Assembly (NCBI GenBank): GCA_025642075.2
Contig: JAODUO010000054.1
Span: forward strand, 175,001-239,000
DNA: 64,000 nt
From: Ridgeia piscesae
Lineage: Eukaryota; Annelida; Polychaeta; Sabellida; Siboglinidae
Reading direction: 5' to 3'
A program made the translations under genes and the position numbers. The notes beneath the pieces were generated by a model, which worked only from the letters and a program-made list of their open reading frames with translations, was not told where the DNA came from and ran no database searches. Positions 1 to 12,785 of this stretch are shown here, in pieces (position 1 is the first letter of the stretch; each line of letters opens with the position of its first letter).

Positions 1-489
1 AGACGGTCAGTCAGTGTCAGTTGAGTTGGGCGGAAAAGTGGGGTCTGCTGGCGCTGACGTTGTCCATGCAGGCATGCTGGAAAAGCGAGTTGCATCACAA
101 CTTTTAAACGCAGATTTGTATACTCATTTAAACGATCCTAATAATGTTGCTGGCAAATACTAAGGTCTGATCTTTTAGAAATGAAAACAGTTAGTCGGAT
201 TCGCTTGAATGGTTGTCAATCCATAACACAAAGTCGTATATTAATTTGTGAGTGCACGTACTTGTTTTAGGAATGCCCTGGTCGATGAAAGGAATCCCCG
301 TGAGTTCGGAACGAGGCAGCAATGACGTCAGGAACTTCATCATATAGGTCATCGTAGTTTCAGAACGTCCGAAACGGAGTGGTTTTGTGGCAATGATGGC
401 CAAATGATGTTGATTATAACATAGCTACCAACGTGATGTCGAATGTAATACGCTTCCCTGAGCTATAGCCCACTAAAGACGTGTCCGAA
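1..489 (+). promoter_or_regulatory. PAR-6 5' flank and probable 5' UTR, with a CRE-like site
   Basis: This is the sequence upstream of the PAR-6 start codon. A perfect palindromic TGACGTCA, the consensus cAMP-response element bound by CREB/ATF factors, sits at 323-330. An in-frame TAG at 466-468 precedes the ATG at 490, so the reading frame cannot extend upstream. No TATA box at a credible spacing was recognised, and the transcription start cannot be placed. Calling this a promoter is inference from position. Confidence 0.4.
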
Positions 490-543
490 ATGCCAAAACC
501 CACCAAATCGCAAGCCAGTTCGTTGGTGGAGGTGAAAAGCAAA
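490..543 (+). CDS. PARD6: PAR-6 exon 1
   Basis: This short first coding exon has 18 codons, [18 protein letters not shown], and runs into a canonical GTAAGT donor. The VEVKSK ending is the conserved N-terminal edge of PAR-6 just before the PB1 domain. It joins in phase 0 to FDAEFRRF of exon 2, reproducing the family junction. The upstream in-frame stop at 466-468 supports this ATG as the start. Confidence 0.92.
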
Positions 544-874
544 GTAAGTTGTCGCCGAGATTGACGCACGGGCATTCGAGTGACTGTCGTTTCAGACATT
601 CTGGGGCTATGCATCATTGGGTGACGCCTTCGCAAAATAGGTCAATGGCGAAATCGATTATTATGCTTTTACTATTCCACGTATTTATGTAATGTCTTAT
701 AATTATGGATCGGCCAGTCGCAGTTCATTGTTGCCAGGTTGATTGTCCAGCAAGTTTTATCAAAATTTATTAAAACTTTAAAAACAAGTTTACTTTCAGT
801 CACTCACTCTTGAGTCTGACTCAATCTGAGTGAGACTGCTTCAGCCATCAAATCATTAAAATATTTGTTATTGT

Positions 875-906
<32 letters not shown>

Positions 907-909
907 TAT

Positions 910-944
<35 letters not shown>

Positions 945-3900
945 ATCTAACATGATTGACATAAATCTACGTACACATCCCCCATAAGTACACAGGCATG
1001 TTGATAACATACTACATAGACACAAAAATCTTACGAATGCATTCAAACTTAAAAATCAAAGAAGATATTTGATTTATTTCAGACTATATTTTGGTGATAA
1101 CATTTGAGTGTAAATTAGCTCAGTGAAATGTACATGGATTGATTAGCACATGATAGTATAGTGGTTAGCACATCCGCCTGGCACCCAAAGTTTAGTCCCC
1201 TGACTGGGCAGGCATGATATTAGGTGTAAAGCTAGACTCATGACAATGGGGAGTATGCATACCTTGCAACTTGGGAGATCACATTAATGTTGGTCCCATC
1301 TCAATCTTGAACGTAACAAAACTACTGAAGATGACAAGCTTCCGGGCTGTGACCACCCTCAATGCCAACATGGAGACATTGGTTTGGCAATAATTTCATG
1401 AAAAAGGCTCTCATTCAAGACCACTGTAACCATAATTATGACAATAGTGAATTATTATTCAATATATAGAAACTACTGGTAGTCAATTTATAGTGTTGCT
1501 GTGAGCCAGGGCTTAATGCAGGACCAAATTATTGGCAGTCACACATGTTTGGGTGGACACATGGATGTTAACTGTTAAGCCAGTTTACAAACTATGCTTT
1601 TGGAAGACCTTTTTTGCTCCTTCATTTGTTTACCCGTCCACCCATGTTTCTACCCATCCACAACCGCAGCACTGGAGATAATTAAAAGAGTTATTTACCT
1701 TAAGGCCTTTACAATCAGTTATGGCCTGCACAATCAGAAGAATCAATATGCACCCACTCCCATCATAAACTACAGTCAAGAAACTAGTGACTTCTTACAA
1801 CATTCAAATATCACAAACAAACTATCACATTTGTACAGTTCTTTTATGTCATTGGTGGTCAGAGTTGTGCATAAATATTAATCCCAGTTGATCAGTTTTC
1901 ACCAACATTTTTAGAAGTACATAGATTTTATTGATAAGAACCACATGAAATATGTTGTTTTAGTGAAATACAATATTCCTTTATAAGATGATATCACTTT
2001 ATACACCAAGTGGAAGCACTCGGTTTCTGTCGCATTGTGTTTGAAATCATCACTACGACAAAATGGAATGCATTCATTACACAAATACCACATACTGTTC
2101 ATTGACTTGCTAGTTTTGTTGCAGTTTTGTCCAGTAAATTAAAATGTTACCAAATATTGTTTACCTAACCAATATGGTGCATTGTAGTAATGTGATCTGT
2201 GTTTGAACACTATAAGTAACTTTGTTGCAAGTTTGTAGACTTATGTCCTTTGCTCAATGTCAAATACAGCTGACTAAAAATGCATGCATAAGAAGGCTAA
2301 GAGAAATTATCGTGGCAGATGTTGACTAAGTTCGCAGTCATGGTCAACCAGGGCTTTATGCAGGATCAAATTTTTGCCAGTCACAACTTTGGGTAAAAAC
2401 CTAATGATACATGTCTACAATTTTGGAAGACCTTTTTTTTGCTATACTATCTTATTTTATTTTTTATATGCAATAACACAACAACAATAATATAATAATG
2501 TCTTATTTAATGACATTTTTCAATTATTACAACCATACTTAATAAAAAAACAAGTTACATTATGTTGCAGTGTAAATAACAAAATTACGCAAATTATGCA
2601 GTCATTATATACAGTACGACTCAAGCAATGTTACATGTCTACAACAAATTATAAATAACTCTTCAAAAACACCTCATTGCCGTACTCTTCATAACAAAAT
2701 AATACATTCTGTAAAATCATCATAAACGAAGTACACCATTTTACCTTCGCAATTACTACAAAACATAATAAAATAATAAGTCGATGTCGTCGGCGGTGAA
2801 GGTGTTGCCATAACAGTTGGCGTCGGTTTTGCCGTGAAAAACTTCGTTATTGTGGTTAGTTTACGAACGTTCGGCTTCGAGGTGGAGGCATCGCGTGGAT
2901 GATAATATGTAATGTTTATTCGTAGCCACGTGAGTCGCTAACGAGGCCTCGTTTTAAAGTTTATCATTCCCGGGAGTCACTCCAGACATAAACGCCATAA
3001 AGTCGAAATGTTAATAATATACAGGCATATAACACTTGTATATTTTATTATGGATATAAATTCCCTCACGTATATGTAATTTATATGTATTTTTGACGCT
3101 TTGAAAAGTGCGCATAATCCGTATTATGAAGTTTGCGTTACTAGTTAATTCATGCCCATTATTATTGACGTGTGACACCCCAAAGGAATTAACCAATAAC
3201 GTATGCTATTTGCGAAATGGTTGTTGGGGCATTAACGCATTGCTTTGACCCCTCTAGCAGCAAATGAAACCACATGTATGACTGCCGCTGTGAGTAGGCG
3301 CCCTACACGCATGCGTAAAATGAGCTTCTTGTGCTGCGCTACTGCTACGCCTGCAGTGTACGCGTGAATAGTGTGGTGGTAGGCGTCTTTGAGTGCCGTG
3401 CTAGGAATTCACAGTACTGGAAATATTTGTTTCTGGGGGATACAGAACACGTTATATTCCAGTGATGACACGGTGACACCCGTCATATAAACTGCCAGGA
3501 CGGCGCCTTATCACACTGACGGGTTGTAACCCGTCCTCGAAAAATTTCCCCCGTCCATATTTGAAATTGCCCGTCCAAATGACGGGTGGACGGGTCTCTA
3601 GATAAAGCTATGTGGTCAACCATTTGTGTGTTACAAACGTCATACATCCCACTCAATAAACAATGCAGTGCCAATGTTAGATGTATACATAGTGTTTATC
3701 AAAGCTGAATTCTAATAACTTGGAAAAACTTTCACATTATGTTGAGTAGCCATAATTGGTGGGAACATTACCAGGGTAGAAATTAACAAAAAGCCCTGGG
3801 CAATGTGCTGTTTCAGACGGTGTCCTTTTTGTCATACATATCAGTCTTTCACAATACAAATCCTGCAGTGCTACGTAATATGACGTTCTTAACTTGTGTT

Positions 3901-6900
3901 GACATAAGCACAATTGAGTTTTTTTTTTACTATGAATTGTAATTCTTTTGGAAAATATATATACATTGTGTGAAAGTGACTCAATTGATGCATTTATGCA
4001 TTGCTGGAGTAAACGGCAGGAAATGGAGAAAGGGAGTTGGTACAAATTAGCATTTTCTGGTGTCACACGGACACAAAGTCTCACATGCACCACTGACACA
4101 ACTATGCCATTCATGAATCTGCCACAATGACATTCCTGTTTTGTGACCTGTTTTAGCCATGTGTGAATACATGGTGGTCACTATCTTACCACATCATTTG
4201 TTATCTGCTCCGACAAAGAATACAAGGGTCGGACCACAGTTAAACTTACTGTTACATTGCACAATATGTATGTGATACTTGACATTTAAAATAAGTATTT
4301 TTGTGGGAAATGAATGCAATAAATCAGGCATACTGCCAGTGCAGCATGTATTGACAGTAAAATCATTGGACAAGTGTTGATAGCATGGTGATTTGGTCCC
4401 ATTTTTATTGACATGGCACACTTGCTTGTAAACAAACTTGGCTATTTTTATCTTTATTAATTGGATATATTTTAAAGGGGCTATGTACCAAGGAAGGTAT
4501 ATTACTTTTATTAGATTGTGATGAAGTTTTATCAGCATAACAAAGACATAATGACAGCAGTTGTGTAGCAATTTCAAATTTTTGAATGGTTCAGTTTCCT
4601 TATAATCTGACAAAACATTAACAAAGGCTGCCGGTGGGAACGTTATCAGTGACCTTCCCTGCACTACACTGTCCTGTAGACATTCGTCATGCTTGTCTGG
4701 TGTGCACTGTTTACCAGTAGGCCTGAGTAGGGTGTTCAGCATTATTAACCCTAACTGTAGCCTGACCCAGTGGGTAACATTTAAGATAAGCTGAGATTGC
4801 CTGCAGTAATGTTAACCGCAACTAATAGTTCTGAGTTGTGACTAGAAGTGAAGGTGTCGGAGCCCAAGGCAGTACCAACTACCAACCAAACAATGTCTAG
4901 CAGTGAGGTTTATTGCATGCAGCAGGTCCCTGGAGTCTGCCACACATGTCTGGACAGGTGATGTGTGGGCTTAGATGTTTAATTATGTTTGAGATGAAGT
5001 GGAGGTAGGTGATTGGCCTTAAATGGATGTCCACTGTATAGGACAAGGACAGCTCAGCCTGTAATTTAGGTTTTTGTTTTACTAAACTGCACTCCTACAG
5101 AGTCCTACTAGATGTGTCCACTTTATGTATTGTTCGGTAGAACAAATGTTGAAATATCAGACCATATTAGTTTCATGTTATGAACTTGAGAGATTTTAAG
5201 CCCGGCTTTTCTTTGCATTGTTTTTTAATAAAAAATCATCTTTAAGTTAATATGTAGGAATGGATATTTATTTCATGTATTCTTTGGCAAATAAACTGAC
5301 ATGGAGGGAGGGTCTATTGTACACTTTTCTAAATCATAGCAGATAGATGATTGTGTACGTTTAATGAACAAAGTTGCATTCTACAGGTTTAATGGTCAGC
5401 ATGTTGCCAAGCCGTGGGGTAAAGTCCTTACGGTTAGATGTTTATAAATAGCTAGACCTCTATTAATACAATGGAGTGTTAAACTGATTTTTCCTGTGTG
5501 GTTTATTCTTTCTATGTTCAACTGTGCCATGGAACCATTGGAACCATTGGTCTCAACCTTTGAAGATGTATTTCAGAAAAGACTCAAGTAGTTACATACT
5601 TTTTTAAAGATTTATTTAACAATAATTATGTTCTTGATTTGCATGTCTTTTGGAGGACCTTTAATAATAATACACTTTATTTATATACTAAACATCCAAA
5701 ATACAAGCTCCGTTCAGTAATGTTTACAACATTAAAACATTATAAGAAATAAATATAATAAAAGTACAAGTAAAACATATGAGTACGTATATCTAATTCA
5801 ATGTTGTACGGAAACTGAACTTGAAAAAATTAAACAGAGATGACCTTTCTCCTACCCAAGACAATTGTGTCATGACATGTTCACCAGACAGTATTAACAA
5901 CTTTAATGTAGACATTAATAATAATAATAATAACTTAATTTTGACACCATCAAATCCAGGACGGCTGTCCCGTTCACGGGTGTGTACATACATGTAAATT
6001 TGCATATACTGATTAAAATAATGGTGACGTAATAATGATAATAATATAAAGTAATGAGACACTATGATAAAAATGTGTTTAAAATTGGCTATGTATAAAT
6101 TATATAATTCTTTAAAAAAAAGAATATTAAACAATTGGTTTGTTGCTCCGCAGGTTTATGCTAACAGTTATTGTTACTAGGGTATTTAGTATTTTCTATT
6201 TAGGTAACTGGATCAATATGAGAAACTAGTACAGTTGTTTCAAATTAAATGACCAGATGAAAACTTAATATACAGTTCTTTAGTAATTGTAACCTCTTTG
6301 TAATGGACTAATACAATAATACCCATGTGTCTATGCATTTACCTCATTAGAACGTGTATGTTTTATTATTTGCTAGTCACCATGACAGTAATATTTATAA
6401 CATACTCCATGTTCACACAGTTTCCACTTAGCACCAGTATTCATGATCTGGTGATGTAAATTATGTCATGGATTCAGCAAAAAAACAATCTGTGGAGTAA
6501 TTGGAGAGTGAACAAAAGCAGTAGGGCCTGTCCCAGGGTAAACCAGCAGCAGCCCTTGGCAGATGACTTGATTTACTAAAAAAAACGTGCCACGTGGATG
6601 AATGAGTTATTCAGCCCATATATAATTACCTATCCATCCACGTGGCTTCAAACTCAAAATTATTAATTTAAACACAATTATTTATTGTGTATGTGTATAC
6701 CGTTAGCTCGCAAACAATTGCTTTGATGGTCTGTTTTTTTAATGATATGATCGGTATTTAGGAAGCTTGATGGCTGTCTTTGTTCATCCACAACTGTTGT
6801 CATCCTGTTGACTGTGCAGTATTTGCCACACTGGTGAAATTAACCTACTTTCACACTCAGGACGTCCTTGTCAACAACACTTCACTGTAGAGGCTGCCGT

Positions 6901-9900
6901 TGTCACAAGGGAGGGACCTTATCTGTCACACTAGCTCATGCAGAATTTGTCATTAACACTCATGTCATGACGGATTTTGGGGAAGGTCCCGTCTGTAGCC
7001 ATATTACACATGTACACAGTTTGAGGTGACATGCTCACTGTCCGCCCATTGTGTAGACCCTGTGTGTATCTCTGTAGCCATATTACACATGTACACAGTT
7101 TGAGGTGACATGCTCACTGTCCGCCCATTGTGTAGACCCTGTATGTATCTCTGTAGCCATATTACACATGTACACAGTTTGAGGTGACATGCTCACTGTC
7201 CGCCCATTGTGTAGACCCTGTGTGTATCTCTGTAGCCATATTACACATGTACACAGTTTGAGGTGACATGCTCACTGTCCGCCCATTGTGTAGACCCTGT
7301 GTGTATCTCTGTAGCCATATTACACATGTACACAGTTTGAGGTGACATGCTCACTGTCTGCCCATTGTGTAGACCCTGTGTGTATCTCTGTAGCCATATT
7401 ACACATGTACACAGTTTGAGGTGACATGCTCACTGTCCGCCCATTGTGTAGACCCTGTATGTATCTCTGTAGCCATATTACACATGTACACAGTTTGAGG
7501 TGACATGCTCACTGTCCGCCCATTGTGTAGACCCTGTATGTATCTCTGTAGCCATATTACACATGTACACAGTTTGAGGTGACATGCTCACTGTCCGCCC
7601 ATTGTGTAGACCCTGTATGTATCTCTGTAGCCATATTACACATGTACACAGTTTGAGGTGACATGCTCACTGTCCGCCCATTGTGTAGACCCTGTATGTA
7701 TCTGTAGCCATATTACACATGTACACAGTTTGAGGTGACATGCTCACTGTCCGCCCATTGTGTAGACCCTGTATGTATCTCTGTAGCCGTATTACACATG
7801 TACACAGTTTGAGGTGACATGCTCACTGTCCGCCCATTGTGTAGACCCTGTGTGTATCTCTGTAGCCATATTACACATGTACACAGTTTGAGGTGACATG
7901 CTCACTGTCCGCCTATTGTGTAGACCCTGTGTGTATCATCTCTATAGTACCTAAGTCTAGGTCTGCCATGTGTTCTAAATTGTATGCTTGTTATTAATTA
8001 TGTCCGTGCATTTGAGCAATATGTTACGGTACGCATGATGTCATGTGTTCTTAGGTCTAAGTGACCTTTTACAGTGGTCATGTGTTCTTACTTCTTAGAA
8101 TGGACCTATACTACCGGTAGTCACTAAAACTAACTATATCCTGGAACCACTGTCCTCTGTGTTTACAGTGCCTCTGTGTTTAAAGTTGTGGCTTTTTGCA
8201 TTTGGAAAAAGCTCCATAACATTTCCATTGGATTCTGTTTTGTGTCCTTGTGTATCTTTATGAGCCTATTTAACCAATTATCATAGTGACATGGTCCCCC
8301 ATTTGTGGCTCTACCACAACAGAATATATAATAATTAACCAATAATTATTATTGTGAAATATGGAGTTTTTGCATATTGAATGATGACATTGAAACCACA
8401 AAGAATTTCCCCTAAATGGCCTACTTTCATTCAGTCACTGCAAGAAAATGTGATACTGCCGTGTTTTCCCGTTGTAAAATGACGGGTGAGGTGGTAGGGC
8501 TGAGCTTGCACCCAATGTGCACTATGTGGATCCGAGGGCATGGCTACTAACAGCATTTTTTTTTATACTTTTAAAATTGTGCATTCTGGAGGGTGTTTAA
8601 CCTGTTTCCTGGGAAATAGAGGGGAAACAAATAATAACTACCCGTACAAGGTAGCAACATGTAAATATGTTTATAGCAAGAAATATGTATGATGTGGCAA
8701 TCCTGGTTTATTTTGAGCGAGGTGGCTTAGAAAAACAGCGAGGTGGCCCACCTCGCGCATCATATAGCAGGGGAAACACTGCTTTCTTTTGTTAAATTAA
8801 CCGAGGAAGTCCATAATGAAATGTCTTTGTTGCTCTCAGAAGAGACAGTGTTGGTAGCATCTTCTTCTGCGAGAATCTTTAACACAACATAATCAGTTAG
8901 TTAGTACTGTACTTACTAATTACAATAGTAGAATACTGGAGAAAAAAATTAATGTGTCTCATCAATTATAGTTATGTAGTAATTATTAAACCCAGCCATG
9001 CTTGTAGATGTGTGACATTGGTTTTTATTTCTGTAACTTATCATTCAAATGTTCTGTATTGTATCAATTACATTATTTACCAACCTTTTTGTACGGCCAG
9101 TGGCCACGCCTTATTCATGGTGCATTTCCTATACAATGCTTCACTCCGAGTGTTTCATAACTGGTCACTGTCGTAAGTTAATAGTGTTTTTGGCGTGCAC
9201 TGTCAAATCAATATTAGTGAAAGAAAGATTGAAACCTAGGGATTTAGCCAGGCATCAGTATCATCTTTTAGCCTAAACAGTTTGGTAAAACTTTGTCGGT
9301 AATAAGACAGTATTTGAAAGTTGTTTGAGCTATGCCTATCACAACTTAGATATTCTTAATTTGCAAAACTTTTGCACCTGGCCTGGTATGGCAAAGTTTA
9401 TAATCTATTTCATATCAGCAAAGATATCAGCATTAGTGACTTTCCATGAAATATAAAGGGAATGCTATGGCAATTTTGCAAGATAAGTTACCTTCTATGC
9501 TAATAATTAACACCTACCATTTCATCACCAAGTGACACTCCTTGACCGATGCTGTTTTTTTCTCAGAAAATGGCCCATTACCCTGTAGTGGCATTATTTC
9601 TTACATCATTACCAGGTTTCTCTCTGCCTTTTTCCGAGTGCCTTAACCCAGGTCCCAACTCTGAGCCCTCTTAACAAAAAACATGATTAGATTCCCATAG
9701 AATGAGCACTTTTTATTCAGACAACTGCATCCAATAATAAAATGCAATGCCATAAATTCTACTACACAGTACACACCGAAGTCTACCCACCAATTTCATG
9801 TTGACACAAGCCGACCCTCCTCACCTTTGTGAACTCTCCTCTCCTACTTGTCACTATGACTTTGGCTGTCATTTTCATGTCCCATGGACAACAGTGAGAA

Positions 9901-11072
9901 CCGGTAGCAACTTGACTTCTTTGGTGGCTATTCCAGGTGTGTCAGGCTGTTGCATGTGTTATGTGTTCAATAAATATGTATTGTTTTTATTTCCAGTTTG
10001 ATGCCGAGTTCCGACGATTCTCTGTAAACCGAGAGAAGTTGACAAAGTTTGATGATTTCAACCACCTCGTCGAAGTAATCCACGGCCTGCCAAACATTCC
10101 ATTTGTCATAGCATACACTGACCCAAAGGACGGAGACCTGTTACCAATCAACAATGATGACAATTTCGTGAGAGCTTTGATGATTGCCGGTCCGCTGTTG
10201 AGGCTGCTGGTACAAAAGAAAGGTGTGTGTGGTACACTTTGTAACATACAGTAGGTACTGTTGTGTTAGTCGCACTGTAAACAGTTTTGTTTTATGGAGC
10301 TCTTGGTTAACTGTTGTATGATTTGAATAATATTCAAGTACAACCTAGGAAATAGTGTTAATCTGTTATAGAGTAAATTTTCATTAGTTTGAATGATCCA
10401 AGTGATGACATAAATGTTTGCCAATCATTCATCAGGTGAATTTTCATTAAGAAACACCCTTCGTACAAAACACCCCTCTTATAAACAAACTACTAATTGA
10501 TTCCAGTTTTGAAATGATGCCATAATTATGATTGATTTCATTGTAATATATTAATTAGCAACAATATCTTTTCTCTGAAACAAAGTCCACATCAGTCTTA
10601 TGAGTGATATGATGTACACAAAGTACATTAAATCAGCAATATGTATCGATGAAATTAACATATTACTGAATATTTAGAATAAATACTTAGGCCCACATGT
10701 GAAATTGTTTTTTTTTAAACATTTTACAAGGGTAATTATTATAGCATAATTGAACTGAAAAGTTGTTTAATCTATTTGATTTATATTATGGGAGTAAATC
10801 CTGTGAAATTCAACAGCATCTGAGGCTACGACCAGAGTGTTGGTTTCCGGGATCTGTGGCAGGTGCAATTCATAGTAGTGAAACTTGAAACCTGTGATGA
10901 TTCATTGGGTCTACTGATCCGCCCACCATCAGTGGGCCGGAGTAATACAAACCAATGTTGACTCAAAGGTTTAGTTTGGTAGGCTAAACTCACTGAAATG
11001 ATATCAATATTTTCCCAGTGGGATTGTGATGAACACAAACACACACACACACACACACACACACCGCACGCA

Positions 11073-11104
<32 letters not shown>

Positions 11105-11105
11105 C

Positions 11106-11149
<44 letters not shown>

Positions 11150-12785
11150 CACACACACAGCCGCACAACACTCCACTTATATTTTGCTCTGTCACAACAC
11201 GTCAGTATAACGGTTGGTGGTTGAACAGGATCTGTGTGCTTATACTCCTGTGTCTATGATGCTGTAGTTGAATTAGTACATCATATATATGGCTATACAT
11301 AAAGTACATATAACAGATGCCCTTGCTGGCAGGATGTTCTCTTATGTCATGTACACCAAACATCTTGTACCTGTGGTCATGTAAAGGAAGTGTCTGTTTG
11401 ACAGGTGACCAACTGACCATGTGTTTGTTCCTCAGAGGTATCCTGTCTCATATCTCTGTTGTCATTCATTCTTATGTACCTCTCTCAAAACAGCAGCCCA
11501 ATTTGAACACAATTCTTTCATAGATAAATTGTTGGCATGAGTTGCTTAGTTTATTGAAAATGGACATTATGAAGCATACATGTCATATTTTGTTCATTCA
11601 GCAGGACTTAAATTTCTGCATTTATTTTATTTAGATTTATTTTAATCTGTATTCCAACGGGATAATACAAAACTACTACATTTATATTTTTGCATGCAAA
11701 ATATAGATACACTGTGTTAATCAATCAAAATCCATTGTGTCTAGTCAGATATGCTTGATGTAAAAACGTGTTTCTTTCGAACATTTGTACAGAATAACAT
11801 TATAATCTTAATGGTATTTCTAAATCAGCTCTTATCCATTATATCTTATAGTTATATTTGTTTATTTAAAATATTTTCCATAAACAACTATTAGAGGTCA
11901 TCTGCAAAACATTGCCCTGTGTGTAAGGCTGCTTTGTTGTGATTAATGCAGTATATGCAGCATTAGTAGACGCGTCATTGGACCTTTTTTGAGTGTCATC
12001 ATTGCCTTGTTGTAGGTCAAAGCTATGGTGAGACGAACGGCTATGGCACACTGGGGAGCCGTCGGCGCAATCCCCTCATCACCAAACTTATCCAGAGCGA
12101 GGTGAAACTGCGACCACATGTCGAGATCAGCCTGCCGGAAGATTTCCGGCGTGTGTCGGCGATCATCGACGTCGACATTGTTCCCGAGACGCAGCGCCGC
12201 GTCAAACTGATGAAGAACGGCTCCGACAAGCCACTGGGGTTCTACATCCGCGATGGCAACAGCGTGCGGGTGACAATGAACGGACTTGTCAAGGTCGCCG
12301 GCATCTTCATATCGCGTCTCGTCGCAGGCGGTCTCGCCGAGAGCACAGGGCTGCTCGCCGTTAACGACGAGGTGCTTGAGGTGAACGGCATCGATGTGAG
12401 TGGAAAGACACTGGATCAGGTGACTGACATGATGGTGGCAAACAGCTCCAATCTCATCATCACAGTGAAGCCAGTTAACCAGCGAAACAACATCGTGCTG
12501 CGACGACGCGCAGCCGCCGCTGCTGGCGGACACATATCCCAGAAGTCCACGCTGTCGCTGCAGTCGGGCATCTCGGGGCTGTCATGTGACAGCGATGAGA
12601 TTCGGGAAGTTGATGACGAAGACTTCGTGAAGGAACATCTCACTAAGGATAAGGAGGAGGATTCGGAGGCAGACGTCAAGGAAAAGTCGAAGGCAAAGAA
12701 CGAGTCCAAGGAGTCGTCGCCCGCAAAAGCAACAGAGGAGAGTGGGGAAAATGGGAAGACAGACGAGGATTATATGACGTTATGA
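490..12785 (+). CDS. PARD6: PAR-6 cell polarity protein (PARD6 family), complete, 3 exons
   Basis: Coding exons are 490-543, 9997-10222 and 12016-12785 (junction phases 0 and 1), giving about 349 residues; the family is usually 330-380. PAR-6 is the cytoplasmic scaffold that joins atypical PKC, through PB1, to CDC42-GTP, through the semi-CRIB plus PDZ, in the apical PAR complex. Visible: a PB1 domain at residues 19-93 with the OPCA-like acidic stretch [12 protein letters not shown]; a semi-CRIB core [11 protein letters not shown] at about 131-141, followed by [16 protein letters not shown]; a PDZ domain at about 155-250 with the carboxylate-binding loop [10 protein letters not shown]. The tail is rich in Lys, Glu and Ser and ends in YMTL, like the TITL ends of vertebrate PARD6. 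The three-exon layout, with one large last exon for CRIB-PDZ-tail, matches vertebrate PARD6B as I remember it. Very sure of the family; paralogue not assigned. Confidence 0.96.
880..946. repeat. (AT)n microsatellite
   Basis: Nearly pure TA dinucleotides with two short interruptions, within PAR-6 intron 1. Confidence 0.95.
1150..1400 (+). repeat. tRNA-like SINE fragment
   Basis: TAGTATAGTGGTTAGCACA at about 1154 fits the RNA polymerase III A box (TRGYNNARNGG) and resembles the D-arm region of tRNA-Glu or tRNA-Asp. The B box about 40 bases downstream is only a degraded match (GTTTAGTCC). A non-tRNA body follows. It is best read as an old SINE, not a functional tRNA: no acceptor stem pairs. Confidence 0.5.
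1504..1675 (+). repeat. Partial copy of the CTTTATG-ended MITE-like repeat
   Basis: It contains AGGGCTTAATGCAGGA, the phrase for a hanging 'TTGGCAGTCACACATGTTT' block, a TTTTGGAAGACC block and several CCGTCCACC units. The same blocks occur in the same order in the fuller copy at 22392-22688. The middle is deleted here. Confidence 0.6.
2347..2440 (+). repeat. Partial copy of the CTTTATG-ended MITE-like repeat
   Basis: It begins CAGGGCTTTATGCAGGAT and carries the TTTTGGAAGACC block, and then stops. This is a short relic of the family seen in full at 22392-22688. Confidence 0.6.
3530..3613 (+). repeat. 3' end of the CTTTATG-ended MITE-like repeat
   Basis: Repeated CCCGTCC units are followed by a terminus reading GGGTCTCTAGATAAAGCTATG, matching the right end of the copy at 22392-22688. 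Confidence 0.55.
6993..7940. repeat. 79-bp minisatellite, about 12 copies
   Basis: Tandem units start CTGTAGCCATATTACACATG and end in GACCCTGTGTGTATCT. The starts at 6993, 7072 and 7151 fix the period at 79. Copies are nearly identical, differing mainly at GTGTGT/GTATGT, with one two-base deletion near 7703. It lies in PAR-6 intron 1, about 2 kb before the PB1 exon. The high identity points to recent expansion or homogenisation. Confidence 0.97.
9997..10222 (+). CDS. PARD6: PAR-6 exon 2 (PB1 domain)
   Basis: Acceptor TTTCCAG, then 75 codons plus one base, then donor GTGTGT. It encodes [10 protein letters not shown] through [10 protein letters not shown], the whole PB1 domain. PB1 pairs with the PB1 of atypical PKC; the acidic [14 protein letters not shown] segment is the type I acidic face. 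Confidence 0.96.
10223..12015 (+). other. PAR-6 intron 2
   Basis: A 1.8-kb AT-rich intron holding a compound CA/CG microsatellite near 11035-11159. Open frames over that tract are low-complexity His-Thr or Cys-Val translations and are not genes. Confidence 0.85.
11035..11159. repeat. Compound (CA)n / (CGCA)n microsatellite
   Basis: Alternating CA runs and CGCA tetranucleotide runs, in two cycles. This is an alternating purine-pyrimidine tract and is therefore Z-DNA prone. Confidence 0.95.
12016..12785 (+). CDS. PARD6: PAR-6 exon 3 (semi-CRIB, PDZ, C-terminal tail)
   Basis: The acceptor TTGTAG completes a split Gly codon. The exon encodes a short linker, [10 protein letters not shown], then the semi-CRIB and PDZ domains ([19 protein letters not shown], then [11 protein letters not shown]) and a low-complexity charged tail to TGA at 12783. 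Codon use is GC-rich compared with the surrounding AT-rich DNA, as expected for a constrained exon. Confidence 0.97.

Larger units (their letters stand above)
544..9996 (+). other. PAR-6 intron 1
   Basis: A 9.4-kb intron between the conserved N-terminal peptide and the PB1 exon. It holds an AT microsatellite, a tRNA-like SINE fragment, partial copies of a dispersed MITE-like repeat (about 1504-1675, 2347-2440, 3530-3613) and the 79-bp minisatellite at 6993-7940. No further coding exon was recognised; the small open frames here show no domain and no conserved pattern. Confidence 0.85.

Noticed and set aside
2..163. Open frame on the + strand running in from the left edge and ending at TAA 161
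   Set aside because: Fifty-three codons without recognisable similarity and with no poly(A) signal nearby. It could be the end of an upstream gene or chance, so it is not annotated.
191..635. Two minus-strand open frames over the PAR-6 5' end
   Set aside because: They overlap the PAR-6 first exon and promoter, have no domain, and are explained as antisense shadows.
4194..4742. 182-codon minus-strand open frame in PAR-6 intron 1
   Set aside because: The longest plain open frame in the intron, but the composition is random-looking, with no motif, splice partner or conserved block. Not supported as a gene.
11943..12533. 196-codon minus-strand frame opposite PAR-6 exon 3
   Set aside because: A shadow of the GC-rich CRIB-PDZ exon.
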